DNA of 64,000 nucleotides, from the NCBI RefSeq assembly GCF_000513095.1, contig NZ_BAUT01000001.1:216618-280617 (forward strand), in the 5' to 3' direction. The notes below the pieces were generated by a model. The model did not search any database. It was not told the DNA's origin and worked only from the letters and a program-made list of their open reading frames with translations. Source of the stretch: Halalkalibacter wakoensis JCM 9140 (GTDB taxonomy: Bacteria > Bacillota > Bacilli > Bacillales > Bacillaceae_D). This document shows, one piece after another, positions 19,993-28,094 of this stretch. Numbering within the stretch: the stretch's first letter is position 1; every line of letters starts with the position of its first letter. Both the position numbers and the translations under genes were made by a program.

Positions 19993-20017
19993 GCGCCTTG
20001 GCAAAGGCGCTTTTTTT
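19993..20017. terminator. Bidirectional terminator between hfq and the Cys-rich peptide gene
   Basis: GCGCCTT (19993-19999) pairs with AAGGCGC (20004-20010), followed by seven T. On the minus strand the flank is also T-rich. It overlaps the stop codon of the small minus-strand gene. Confidence 0.85.
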
Positions 20018-20138
20018 ATGATTGATTGCTAGTTTGTGGCGGTGTTGATTCTTCTTTTTTCGGTAAGCAGCAAGATTCTTTTACTTCTTCAATTTTAAGG
20101 GTGCAGCAGCTTGATTTCTTTTTGAAAAATGACAACAT
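20016..20138 (-). CDS. 40-residue double-CC peptide downstream of COG0701 permease
   Basis: This short gene runs from ATG at 20138 to TAA at 20016. It has a textbook ribosome binding site (AAGGAGGTGA) and encodes 40 residues with two adjacent-cysteine pairs, SSCCT (residues 9-13) and ESCCLP (21-26), in a Lys/Glu-rich context. There is no signal peptide or membrane helix. It begins 16 bases after the permease stop and is surely co-transcribed with it. Paired cysteines suggest binding of a soft metal or metalloid, matching the presumed permease substrate. This is inference from composition and context only; no named family is recognised. Confidence 0.7.
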   Translation of the reverse strand: MLSFFKKKSSCCTLKIEEVKESCCLPKKEESTPPQTSNQS

Positions 20139-20153
20139 GATTTCACCTCCTTC

Positions 20154-21020
20154 TTAAAGTAAGTAAAAAATAAAGCCAGAAACGGTGGACATGGAAACAA
20201 CCGATAGAACAAAGGCGCCCACTAATTCTTTTTTGAAAATAGATTGAAGCAAAACCACTTCAGGCATACTTGCACCAGCAGAACTAATTAACATAGCCAT
20301 TACGGGTCCAAGCGCCATTCCTTTTAAAATGAGTATTTGTGAAATAGGAATCATACTAGAAAGTCGAATGTAAAGAGGAATCCCAATTATGGCTGCTATA
20401 GGAATCAGCCACCAGTGATCTTCCCCAAAAAGAGTTGCCACCCATTCGGTTGGAACAGCATGATGAATCACCGCTCCAAGGGCTGCCCCAATTACAACAT
20501 AAGGAAATACACTTCTAACTAAATCAAAAGCTTCTTTCCAAGCAGCTTTAAAGCCAACTTTTGATTTCTTTTGTTCATATCCCGTCACCCCAATATGTTT
20601 TACATATTTTTTAAATCCGAGAAATTGAAGGACGAAACCGATTGTTAGACAAAACAAAATAGTAATGAGCGAATACATGATTGTTACCTTCCATCCTAGA
20701 ACAAAACCCATAATCGTTAGAATAGTAGGATCAAGAAGGGGGGAAGCAAAAAGAAACGTCATAACAATTTGAAAAGGTAATTTTTTTTGAAGCATCGTCA
20801 CAACGATAGGAATCGTTGAACAAGAGCAAAATGGTGTGATAAAAGCGAATAATATGGCAGCCATTGAAGCTAGAAGCTTATTAGACCCATTAAGTTGATT
20901 CTCTATTTTTTCTAATGGAATATAGCCTTGAAGGAGGTTTATGACAAAAGAAATGACGACAAACAAAAATAGTAGCTCTAGAGCAATGAACAAAAAACTT
21001 TGTATGAACTCAGCCCACAT
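20154..21020 (-). CDS. COG0701-type permease (YcgR/YraQ-like)
   Basis: This 288-residue inner-membrane protein has about eight hydrophobic segments and belongs to the UPF0718/COG0701 permease family. A conserved FITPFCSCSTIP segment holds a Cys-Ser-Cys in a membrane helix. A second, related segment (LISSAGASMPEVVLL) gives the internal two-fold pattern of the family. Such permeases often lie next to ArsR-type regulators or arsenic genes, but the substrate is unknown. The ATG is preceded by AAGGAG that sits inside a perfect palindrome (21025-21066). The Cys-rich peptide gene follows on the same strand. Confidence 0.85.
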   Translation of the reverse strand: MWAEFIQSFLFIALELLFLFVVISFVINLLQGYIPLEKIENQLNGSNKLLASMAAILFAFITPFCSCSTIPIVVTMLQKKLPFQIVMTFLFASPLLDPTILTIMGFVLGWKVTIMYSLITILFCLTIGFVLQFLGFKKYVKHIGVTGYEQKKSKVGFKAAWKEAFDLVRSVFPYVVIGAALGAVIHHAVPTEWVATLFGEDHWWLIPIAAIIGIPLYIRLSSMIPISQILILKGMALGPVMAMLISSAGASMPEVVLLQSIFKKELVGAFVLSVVSMSTVSGFIFYLL

Positions 21021-21024
21021 ATGC

Positions 21025-21066
21025 TTTTCTCCTTTATATCAATAATTTTTGATATAAAGGAGAAAA
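21025..21066 (-). promoter_or_regulatory. 18-base-pair palindrome: operator-like dyad that also covers the permease ribosome binding site
   Basis: The arms 21025-21042 and 21049-21066 are perfectly complementary with a 6-base spacer. The centre reads ATCAA-N6-TTGAT, like ArsR-family operators. In the minus-strand mRNA the AAGGAG site of the permease lies in the second arm and would be paired. Confidence 0.75.
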
Positions 21067-21085
21067 AACAATCAACTCACTTTAT

Positions 21086-21162
21086 ATCAAGTTATTTTGA
21101 TGCGTTTATCATATATCCAAAATTTTCATGTGTCAATTGCTAAATCAAAAAAAATTGATTTA
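21086..21162. promoter_or_regulatory. Two further ATCAA-N6-TTGAT dyads upstream of the permease
   Basis: Sites at 21086-21101 (5-base half-sites) and 21141-21162 (TAAATCAA / TTGATTTA, 8-base arms) keep the same 6-base spacer as the palindrome at 21025-21066. Three identically spaced dyads in 140 bases suggest cooperative binding of one dimeric regulator. No regulator gene is adjacent. Confidence 0.6.
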
Positions 21163-21170
21163 ATTGCAAA

Positions 21171-21198
21171 AACAAAAGCGGGATTAACCTGTTCCCGC
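21171..21198 (-). terminator. Terminator of the recombinase-like gene
   Basis: On the minus strand GCGGGA pairs with TCCCGC (21093-21098 in the last two digits frame, that is 21193-21198 with 21178-21183) and is followed by TTTTGTT. It overlaps the end of the gene. Confidence 0.65.
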
Positions 21199-22176
21199 TA
21201 GTAAACGTTGTTTCTGTTCAGTTGTAACCGATTGAACAGTATAAATATAACGATTCATAGATAATGGTGATGTATATCCAATCCATTGAATTAATTGTTC
21301 TGGAGTTCTACCATGTAACAGTGTAGCAAGTATAAATGTATTTCTAAGCGTTTGAGCGCTAATGCCTTTTCGCAATTGTGCTCGTTTTACTTCCATTCGA
21401 ACCATTTTCTGAATGGCAATCATCGACATCCGTTTTGGTTGGTCATCTTCATAAGACCAGTGGTACGTTTTTCTTTTAAAATCAAATGAAACGATAAATG
21501 GATCTTCACTGTAAAAACGGGGTCTTACTGGCTCTGGAATTGTCTTGAAGTAAGAATAAGCTAGAAGTTTGTGTTCTTCTTCTAACAAAATGAGTCGATC
21601 ATCCTCTTTAATATATATTTCGTTTCGTTCAAATTTGATATCTCTCATTGAAAGTTGATGGACTTCTTGTAGAGTTAAACCATAATTCAAAAACAATCGA
21701 ACGATAAATTCGTTCCGGGCTTTATAAAATGAAAAAACTTCTAGTTGTTGTTCTGATAAGCCTTTAGTAGATGATATTGACGCGAGCAATTGTATTTGTT
21801 CTTTGTGCTGTACCCAGTCTGTTTCATCTAATGGACCAGATAAAAGTTCCGGAGGAGAAATGTCAATAATGGGACTTAGTTCACTTTGACCTACGGATTT
21901 TTGGTATTGATACACTTGGCGTAAGACACTATGAATTCGTCTAATTGTTCGTACATGATAACCTCTTACTTCCAATAGTTCGTGAAAGAATAGGTCAAGT
22001 TCTTCTTTTGTGATCGATTTCCAATTAATTTCTTCCGTAGTCGATCGTTCTTTATGGAGCCAATAAGAAAAATCATTCAGATCATACATATAACGTTTAA
22101 TCGTAGATGCCTTTCTTCCTTTTGCGGCTAAATCATCAAGATAGTTTCCAATGAATGAAGGTAACAAATATTCCAT
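21184..22176 (-). CDS. Tyrosine recombinase-like protein with substituted catalytic residues
   Basis: This 330-residue protein has a SAM-like core-binding N-domain (about 5-115, with RKASTIKRYMYDLNDFSYWL) and a C-terminal tyrosine-recombinase fold. Several active-site positions are altered. The box I Arg is Thr (NYGLTLQEV). The His of HxLRH is Gln (ISAQTLRNT). The GH His is Tyr (WIGYTSP). Only the second Arg and the nucleophile-like Tyr (NRYIYTV) remain. The protein is otherwise full length and in frame, so it is probably maintained for DNA binding rather than strand exchange. It lies between hfq and spoVK and is divergent from spoVK. It is not an obvious phage remnant. Confidence 0.8.
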   Translation of the reverse strand: MEYLLPSFIGNYLDDLAAKGRKASTIKRYMYDLNDFSYWLHKERSTTEEINWKSITKEELDLFFHELLEVRGYHVRTIRRIHSVLRQVYQYQKSVGQSELSPIIDISPPELLSGPLDETDWVQHKEQIQLLASISSTKGLSEQQLEVFSFYKARNEFIVRLFLNYGLTLQEVHQLSMRDIKFERNEIYIKEDDRLILLEEEHKLLAYSYFKTIPEPVRPRFYSEDPFIVSFDFKRKTYHWSYEDDQPKRMSMIAIQKMVRMEVKRAQLRKGISAQTLRNTFILATLLHGRTPEQLIQWIGYTSPLSMNRYIYTVQSVTTEQKQRLLAGTG

Positions 22177-22469
22177 TATGGTTCCTCCCTTCCCATATGG
22201 ATACTATTTGATGAATTGTACATCTTTTCCTGCAAGAATCTTTGGAAATTTTAAGCTATTCAATACATGCTTCATTCTAAAGCCTTTCCGGTTCAATCCT
22301 TTCTTCATCAGAAAAATTGTAATCCTTCGTTATCTCAGTGCGTATGATGTAAGAGATGAAAGGAACAATTTAATAGGAAAAGCTAGGTAGGCGATTGTCA
22401 CATGTTCGCCTATTTTGCGTATAGTATACAAACGTTGGTGTTTAAACGGACAGCAAAGGGGTGTGCATC

Positions 22470-23423
22470 ATGAGTAACCCGGTTAACTCCAAAAAAAGAG
22501 GGCGTATTAATGTTGTATTAAACCATAAACCGATTGAAAAAATGGGCAAAAATGAATCCCTTTTTCAAACAGAGCAAGAGAAAGAAGAACACGACATTTT
22601 AATTAGGTTTGAGAAGAAACTAGAAGAGTATGTAGGCTTAGAGGAAATAAAACGTCTTGTGAATGAAATTTATGCTTGGATTTTTATTAATCAACGTCGA
22701 GAAGAAGTAGGATTGAAAGCCAGTAAGCAAGTTCTCCATATGATTTTTAAAGGAAACCCAGGTACTGGGAAAACGACTGTTGCCCGGATTATTGCAGATT
22801 TTCTTCACCAAATGGGGGTATTAGCAAAAGGGCATTTTATGGAAGTCGAAAGGGCAGACTTAGTTGGAGAATATATTGGGCATACAGCCCAAAAAACACG
22901 AGATGTCTTAAAAAAAGCTAGTGGCGGGGTACTGTTTGTAGATGAGGCTTATTCACTAGCAAGAGGTGGAGAGAAGGATTTTGGCAAGGAAGCCATTGAT
23001 ACGTTAGTCAAAGCGATGGAAGATCATCAACATGATTTTGTTTTAATACTGGCAGGATATTCGAAAGAAATGGAATATTTCTTATCCCTGAACCCAGGCC
23101 TTCCTTCCCGTTTTCCGATTGCCATTGATTTTCCCAATTATACAACGGATCAACTAATGGAAATGGTGAAAAGGATGCTAACGGAGCGAGAATATGAACT
23201 AACAACAGAAGGGGAAATTCATATTCGCGAACATATAAGGAAAATTAGGACCGAACAAGAACAAACTTTTAGTAATGGTAGATATATAAGAAATATTATC
23301 GAAGAGGCTATTCGCATGCAGGCTGTTCGTCTGTTAAGAGAAAATGTGTTCAACCGCGATTCTTTACTAACGATGAAACGAGAAGACTTTAAATTTCAAT
23401 CTTCCCATGTGAAATTGAATTAA
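22470..23423 (+). CDS. spoVK: Stage V sporulation protein K (AAA ATPase)
   Basis: SpoVK is a CbbX-type AAA+ ATPase needed for spore maturation. The 317-residue protein has Walker A GNPGTGKTTVAR (about 100-111), Walker B GGVLFVDEAYSLARGG, a sensor region (VLILAGYSKEM) and the arginine-finger segment NPGLPSRFP. ATG at 22470 is preferred over an in-frame GTG at 22461 because AAAGGGGTG lies at the right distance upstream. Its place next to hflX and the ynbB-like gene follows the B. subtilis order. A terminator separates it from hflX. Confidence 0.95.
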   Translation: MSNPVNSKKRGRINVVLNHKPIEKMGKNESLFQTEQEKEEHDILIRFEKKLEEYVGLEEIKRLVNEIYAWIFINQRREEVGLKASKQVLHMIFKGNPGTGKTTVARIIADFLHQMGVLAKGHFMEVERADLVGEYIGHTAQKTRDVLKKASGGVLFVDEAYSLARGGEKDFGKEAIDTLVKAMEDHQHDFVLILAGYSKEMEYFLSLNPGLPSRFPIAIDFPNYTTDQLMEMVKRMLTEREYELTTEGEIHIREHIRKIRTEQEQTFSNGRYIRNIIEEAIRMQAVRLLRENVFNRDSLLTMKREDFKFQSSHVKLN

Positions 23424-23434
23424 TACGTCTAAAA

Positions 23435-23472
23435 AGAGGCCATTCCATGAATGGCTTCTTTCTATTTTTTTG
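23435..23472 (+). terminator. spoVK terminator
   Basis: A ten-base-pair stem with one G-T wobble (23435-23444 with 23450-23459) is followed by a T-rich tract. Confidence 0.8.
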
Positions 23473-23547
23473 TAGTTCGTGATATGATGCGTATGAACAT
23501 AGTGAGTGGATAACATAACAGTAAGACGAATTTAAAGGAAGTGGATA

Positions 23548-24840
23548 GTGTTGCTTGAGATCAATCATAACGAAACAGAAACAGTCGTCCTTGTCGGCTG
23601 TCAGTTTGAGCAGGATGATCTTGCTTTTGATCATTCTATGGAAGAATTAAAAAGTTTAGTCGAAACCGCAAAAGGACAGGTTGTTGGTTCCATTACACAA
23701 AAGCGTCAAAAACCCGAGCCTTCAACGTACATTGGCAAAGGAAAGGTGGATGAGTTACAGGCGCTTTTAGATGAGAAAGACGTCGACACCATTATTTTTA
23801 ACGATGAACTTTCTCCAAGCCAAATTCGAAACGTTCATACAAGAACGAAAAAAACCGTTATTGATCGAACACAATTAATCCTAGATATTTTTGCTGCGCG
23901 TGCCCGTTCAAGAGAAGGTAAGCTTCAAGTAGAATTAGCTCAGTTATCCTATTTATTACCAAGGCTTGCTGGACAAGGTTTAGCTCTTTCAAGGCAAGGA
24001 GGGGGGATTGGTTCAAAAGGTCCGGGGGAAACCCAGCTTGAGAGTGATCGTAGACACATCCGTAGGAGAATGGATGAAATTAAACATCAATTAGAAGCGG
24101 TCGTAAGTCATCGTCAACGCTACAGAGAGCGTCGTAAACAAAATGATGCATTTCAGGTGGCGATTGTTGGATATACAAACGCTGGAAAATCAACGATATT
24201 AAATCGGTTAGCAGAAGTGGAAACTCTTGAGGAAAATCAATTATTTGCTACTCTGGACCCAACAACTAGACAATTTAACCTCCCAAGTGGAATGAATATT
24301 CTTTTGTCTGACACGGTTGGGTTTATACAAGATCTTCCGACCACGCTTGTAGCAGCGTTTCGATCTACTTTAGAAGAGCTGCAAGGGGCGAATGTATTGT
24401 TACATGTAGTGGACAGTTCCAATCCGGATTATGAGCAGCATGAACGTACAGTGAAAGAACTGATTCAAGAATTAGATGCCGAGAACATTCCAAGATTGGT
24501 CGTCTATAATAAAAGTGAAATCAAAACGGAGCAATTCATACCAAGTCATGACGAGGATTCAATTGAAATTAGTGCTTATGACGAGGAAGATTTAAAGAGC
24601 CTAAAAGAAGCCATCGAAGATAAACTAATGGAACAGATGACTGAATACCATGTATTATTAAAAGCAGAAGAGGGAAGTCTGTTGTCCAGATGCCGTGAAT
24701 CAACGGTTATAAAAAAACAGGAATGGAATGAAGAAACGGAGCATTATGAGATCCTTGGGTATGTTCTTCCTGATACTGCTTTAGGCCATGAACTAGCTAT
24801 TCGTTCCATAATTGAACCAAAGATTGCAGTTGAGGAGTAA
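23548..24840 (+). CDS. hflX: GTPase HflX
   Basis: HflX is a ribosome-associated GTPase that splits stalled or hibernating 70S ribosomes. The 430-residue protein has the N-terminal HflX domain, the glycine-rich linker SRQGGGIGSKGPGETQLE, and a G domain with G1 GYTNAGKST, G3 DTVGF and a divergent G4 YNKSE (normally NKxD). A short C-terminal domain follows. GTG at 23548 is the likely start, after AAGGAAGTGG; TTG at 23551 is an alternative. It is followed 7 bases later by the PLP lyase gene. Confidence 0.94.
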   Translation: MLLEINHNETETVVLVGCQFEQDDLAFDHSMEELKSLVETAKGQVVGSITQKRQKPEPSTYIGKGKVDELQALLDEKDVDTIIFNDELSPSQIRNVHTRTKKTVIDRTQLILDIFAARARSREGKLQVELAQLSYLLPRLAGQGLALSRQGGGIGSKGPGETQLESDRRHIRRRMDEIKHQLEAVVSHRQRYRERRKQNDAFQVAIVGYTNAGKSTILNRLAEVETLEENQLFATLDPTTRQFNLPSGMNILLSDTVGFIQDLPTTLVAAFRSTLEELQGANVLLHVVDSSNPDYEQHERTVKELIQELDAENIPRLVVYNKSEIKTEQFIPSHDEDSIEISAYDEEDLKSLKEAIEDKLMEQMTEYHVLLKAEEGSLLSRCRESTVIKKQEWNEETEHYEILGYVLPDTALGHELAIRSIIEPKIAVEE

Positions 24841-24847
24841 AAACGGA

Positions 24848-26089
24848 ATGTTGAAGTTAAAGCATGAAACCACACTTAAATCAATAACAGCAGAAGTTGA
24901 AAAACAAATTAGTGAACACCATCAAGAAATAGAAGCGGTGTCCCTTCACAATCAAGCAAAGGTCATGAAGGCATTTAGCGATCATCAAGTAGCAGATTTT
25001 CATTTTACGCCATCTACAGGTTATGGGTATGATGATGTTGGTCGTGATACGTTAGAATCAATTTATGCGCAAGTATTTGGAGGAGAGGCGGCATTAGTCC
25101 GCCCTCAAATCATTTCTGGTACACATGCAATTGCTACAGCATTATTTGGTGTGCTAAGACCTGGCGATGTGCTATTATACATAACAGGTAAACCGTATGA
25201 CACGTTAGAAGAAATAGTCGGAATACGCGGCAATGGAAATGGCTCATTAAAAGAATTTCAAATCGGATACGAAGCTGTTCCATTACTAGAATCAGGCTGG
25301 ATTGATGAAGAGCGCATTCGTTCAAGCATAACCGATCAAACAAAAATGATTGGTATCCAGCGTTCAAAAGGATATGGCCAACGCCCGTCATACACAGTTG
25401 GACAGATAAAAGAAATGATTCAGTTTGTAAAATCCATCAAAGAAGATGTCATTGTATTTGTAGATAATTGTTACGGTGAATTTGTTGAGACCGAAGAACC
25501 TTGTGAGGTTGGAGCAGATTTAATAGCAGGTTCGTTAATTAAAAATCCAGGTGGCGGAATCGTCAAAACAGGTGGTTATTTAGTGGGAAGAAAAGACCTT
25601 GTAGAGCTCTCTTCCTACCGGTTAGCTGCACCAGGGATAGGTGCAGAAGGGGGAGCAAGCCTTTATAGCTTACTTGAAATGTACCAAGGATTTTTCTTAG
25701 CTCCTCATGTCGTTTCGCAAGCTTTAAAAGGAGCTATTTTTACAGCTGCCATCTTGGAGAAGATTGGGATGAGTACGTCACCAAAGTGGGATGAAAGAAG
25801 AACCGATTTGATCCAATCTGTTCAGTTTCCTTCAGCTGAGAAAATGATTGCTTTTTGTCAATCTATTCAAGCTGCATCTCCTGTAAATGCACATGTTTCC
25901 CCTCAACCAAGTCCAATGCCAGGATACAATGATCCAGTTATCATGGCAGCGGGGACCTTTATTCAAGGTGCAAGTATTGAATTAACAGCTGATGGTCCGA
26001 TTAGACCTCCTTACGTTGCTTACGTCCAAGGAGGATTAACATATGAACATGTGAAAATTGCCGTTCTGCAAGCCATCGACTCAACCTAG
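24848..26089 (+). CDS. ynbB: YnbB-like PLP enzyme (methionine gamma-lyase family / aluminium resistance protein)
   Basis: This 413-residue fold-type I PLP enzyme belongs to the family annotated as methionine gamma-lyase-like or aluminium resistance protein. The lysine segment is AGSLIKNPGGGIVKTGGY. VFVDNCYGEFVE holds the Asp that contacts the PLP nitrogen. GHDTLE-like YGYDDVGRDTLE near residue 60 is also typical. The true reaction is not established. ATG at 24848 lies 7 bases after hflX, with GAGGAG overlapping the hflX stop. In B. subtilis ynbB precedes glnR-glnA; here it precedes a repeat element and glnA alone. Confidence 0.88.
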   Translation: MLKLKHETTLKSITAEVEKQISEHHQEIEAVSLHNQAKVMKAFSDHQVADFHFTPSTGYGYDDVGRDTLESIYAQVFGGEAALVRPQIISGTHAIATALFGVLRPGDVLLYITGKPYDTLEEIVGIRGNGNGSLKEFQIGYEAVPLLESGWIDEERIRSSITDQTKMIGIQRSKGYGQRPSYTVGQIKEMIQFVKSIKEDVIVFVDNCYGEFVETEEPCEVGADLIAGSLIKNPGGGIVKTGGYLVGRKDLVELSSYRLAAPGIGAEGGASLYSLLEMYQGFFLAPHVVSQALKGAIFTAAILEKIGMSTSPKWDERRTDLIQSVQFPSAEKMIAFCQSIQAASPVNAHVSPQPSPMPGYNDPVIMAAGTFIQGASIELTADGPIRPPYVAYVQGGLTYEHVKIAVLQAIDST

Positions 26090-26122
26090 ATTTGAATGGG
26101 TGACAGAACTGTGTAAAAGGAG

Positions 26123-26299
26123 GGCACTGAAAAAGCAAAAACCAACTTTTTCAGTGCCTCGATTAAGTAGCAATGGCTTCGCGCACTGCGCGCCTCTATG
26201 AGAAAACCACTCATAGCAGGCTTTTCAAAAAGATGGAAGTGGCTCCGCACATTGCTAGGAAGCCACTGAAAAAGGAAAAACCACCTTTTTCAGTGCCCT
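26123..26299 (-). repeat. Structured intergenic repeat element, copy C (minus orientation), with flanking duplicated hairpins
   Basis: Two near-identical hairpins (26123-26158 and 26262-26297, differing at two sites) flank a body best read on the minus strand. On that strand the closing stem is GCAATG/CATTGC (plus positions 26170-26175 and 26250-26255, extended by TA). The central hairpin is CTATGAG/CTCATAG with loop TGGTTTT. Conserved body segments GCGGAGCC and GAAGCCA match copies A and B. Confidence 0.82.
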
Positions 26300-26342
26300 C
26301 GTGTAAAGGCAGAGGATAGCCTTTCTGCTCCTTCGTATTGAG

Positions 26343-26371
26343 TTGACAGTATACAGAGCATCTAGTAACAT
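26343..26371 (+). promoter_or_regulatory. Sigma-A promoter of glnA
   Basis: TTGACA (26343-26348) and TAACAT (26366-26371) are separated by 17 bases, a good vegetative promoter 128 bases before glnA. I see no clear GlnR/TnrA box (TGTNAN7TNACA) overlapping it. Confidence 0.65.
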
Positions 26372-26498
26372 TAATATTGGAATAGATTACTTGTACATAG
26401 CTTCTTAAACGTAACGGAGCGAGCTTTGAAGAAGGAGAAACAATGTCAAATCTGGCATGTTTTTATAAATTGTAAGGTTCGAAAGGGGAGTACATAAA

Positions 26499-27848
26499 AT
26501 GGCAAAATTCACTAGAGAAGATGTATTACGAATTGCTGAAGAAGAAAATGTACGTTACATTCGTCTTCAATTTTCTGATTTACTAGGTACAATCAAAAAC
26601 GTTGAAATTCCAGTTAACCAACTTCCAAAAGCTTTGGATAATAAAATGATGTTTGATGGATCTTCAATCGAAGGATTTGTTCGAATTGAAGAGTCTGACA
26701 TGTATTTATATCCAGATCTTGACACATGGGTAATCTTCCCATGGACACCTGAAAAAGGTCGCGTTGCACGCTTAATTTGTGATGTGTATCTACCAGGCAA
26801 GCCAGGTGAAGAACCAACTCCTTTTGCAGGGGATCCTCGTGGCATTCTGAAAAGAGTCTTAAAAGATGCTGAGAAAATGGGCTTCACAGCATTTAACATT
26901 GGACCAGAGCCAGAATTCTTCTTATTTAAGAATGATGAGAATGGTGAGCCTACATTAGAATTAAACGATAAAGGTGGTTATTTTGACTTAGCTCCAACGG
27001 ATTTAGGTGAAAACTGCCGTCGTGATATCGTACTTGAGCTTGAAGATATGGGCTTTGATATCGAAGCATCACATCACGAAGTAGCTCCTGGTCAACACGA
27101 AATTGATTTTAAATATGCAGACGCTGTAACGGCTTGTGACAACATTCAAACATTTAAGCTTGTTGTTAAAACAATTGCACGTAAACACGGTCTACACGCT
27201 ACATTTATGCCAAAACCGTTGTTTGGTGTGAACGGTTCAGGGATGCATTGTAATATGTCTTTATTTACAAAAGAAGGAAATGCTTTCTTTGACGAATCAA
27301 CGGAATCCCAATTAAGTGAAACAGCTATGCAATTCTTAGCTGGAATCCTTGATCATGCAGAAGCCTTTACAGCCATTACGAATCCAATTGTGAACTCATA
27401 CAAGCGCTTAGTTCCAGGATACGAAGCACCAGTTTATGTTGCTTGGTCCATGCGTAACCGTAGTCCATTAATTCGTATTCCTTCTTCTCGTGGCGTAAGT
27501 ACACGTGTTGAAGTACGTAGCCCAGACCCAGCTGCGAATCCATACTTAGCAATGGCTGTTATGCTAGCTGCTGGACTAGATGGAGTTAAGAAAAAGATGT
27601 CTCCACCACCAGCAACAGATCGTAACATCTATGTCATGAGCAAGGAAGAGCGTGTTGAAGAAGGAATTAACGACCTTCCAGCTACGTTAAAAGAAGCAAT
27701 CGATGCATTAGTTAAAGACGATGTTCTAATTAAAGCTCTTGGTGAGCACGCAGTTGAGAACTTCGTTGAAGCAAAAGAAATTGAGTGGGATATGTTCCGT
27801 ACGCAAGTACATCCGTGGGAACGTGACCAGTATATGCAGAACTATTAA
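26499..27848 (+). CDS. glnA: Glutamine synthetase, type I-alpha
   Basis: GlnA makes glutamine from glutamate, ammonia and ATP. The 449-residue protein matches Bacillus GS over its length. It shows [25 protein letters not shown], the ATP-site Lys/Gly region [12 protein letters not shown], and the [13 protein letters not shown] segment. Arg62 (FVRIEE), which in B. subtilis GS controls feedback inhibition and interaction with GlnR/TnrA, is conserved. The adenylylation-type insert is absent, as expected. ATG at 26499 follows AAAGGGGAG. glnR, normally immediately upstream, is missing here. Confidence 0.97.
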   Translation: MAKFTREDVLRIAEEENVRYIRLQFSDLLGTIKNVEIPVNQLPKALDNKMMFDGSSIEGFVRIEESDMYLYPDLDTWVIFPWTPEKGRVARLICDVYLPGKPGEEPTPFAGDPRGILKRVLKDAEKMGFTAFNIGPEPEFFLFKNDENGEPTLELNDKGGYFDLAPTDLGENCRRDIVLELEDMGFDIEASHHEVAPGQHEIDFKYADAVTACDNIQTFKLVVKTIARKHGLHATFMPKPLFGVNGSGMHCNMSLFTKEGNAFFDESTESQLSETAMQFLAGILDHAEAFTAITNPIVNSYKRLVPGYEAPVYVAWSMRNRSPLIRIPSSRGVSTRVEVRSPDPAANPYLAMAVMLAAGLDGVKKKMSPPPATDRNIYVMSKEERVEEGINDLPATLKEAIDALVKDDVLIKALGEHAVENFVEAKEIEWDMFRTQVHPWERDQYMQNY

Positions 27849-27857
27849 GAAGAAGGG

Positions 27858-27889
27858 ACCCTTGACACTTTTGGTGTTGAGGGTTTTTT
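27858..27889 (+). terminator. glnA terminator
   Basis: An eleven-base-pair stem with two wobbles (27858-27868 with 27874-27884) runs into six T. Confidence 0.85.
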
Positions 27890-28094
27890 ATTTCGGTGAA
27901 AAGGCAGAAAAGAGGATAACTTCTGACAAGCTGGTCTATAAAAAAAGGTAGAAAAAGTCAGAAGAGAGTCCGATTTGTTACAGGCTCCCCATGAAAAGGC
28001 AGCGTGAGAAGTCAGAGAGGCTTGATGAATCTTACCGCTCCTCTTTTGAATAACAATCTTAAAAAAACATGTAATAACTCCATAAAAAGGATAA
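27890..28094. other. Intergenic region between glnA and the yckD-like gene
   Basis: No credible ORF was found. CTTCTGAC (27920-27927) can pair with GTCAGAAG (27957-27964), and a related GTCAGAGAG occurs near 28011. This could be a small structured RNA or unconstrained sequence; nothing further can be supported. Confidence 0.35.

Noticed and set aside
26400..26498. GlnR/TnrA box in the glnA leader (TGTCAAATCTGGCATG near 26444)
   Set aside because: Half-sites do not match TGTNA-N7-TNACA on both sides and the position is downstream of the promoter.
27900..28060. Possible riboswitch or small RNA after glnA
   Set aside because: Only one eight-base-pair stem could be found and no known riboswitch core was recognised; kept as an unassigned region.
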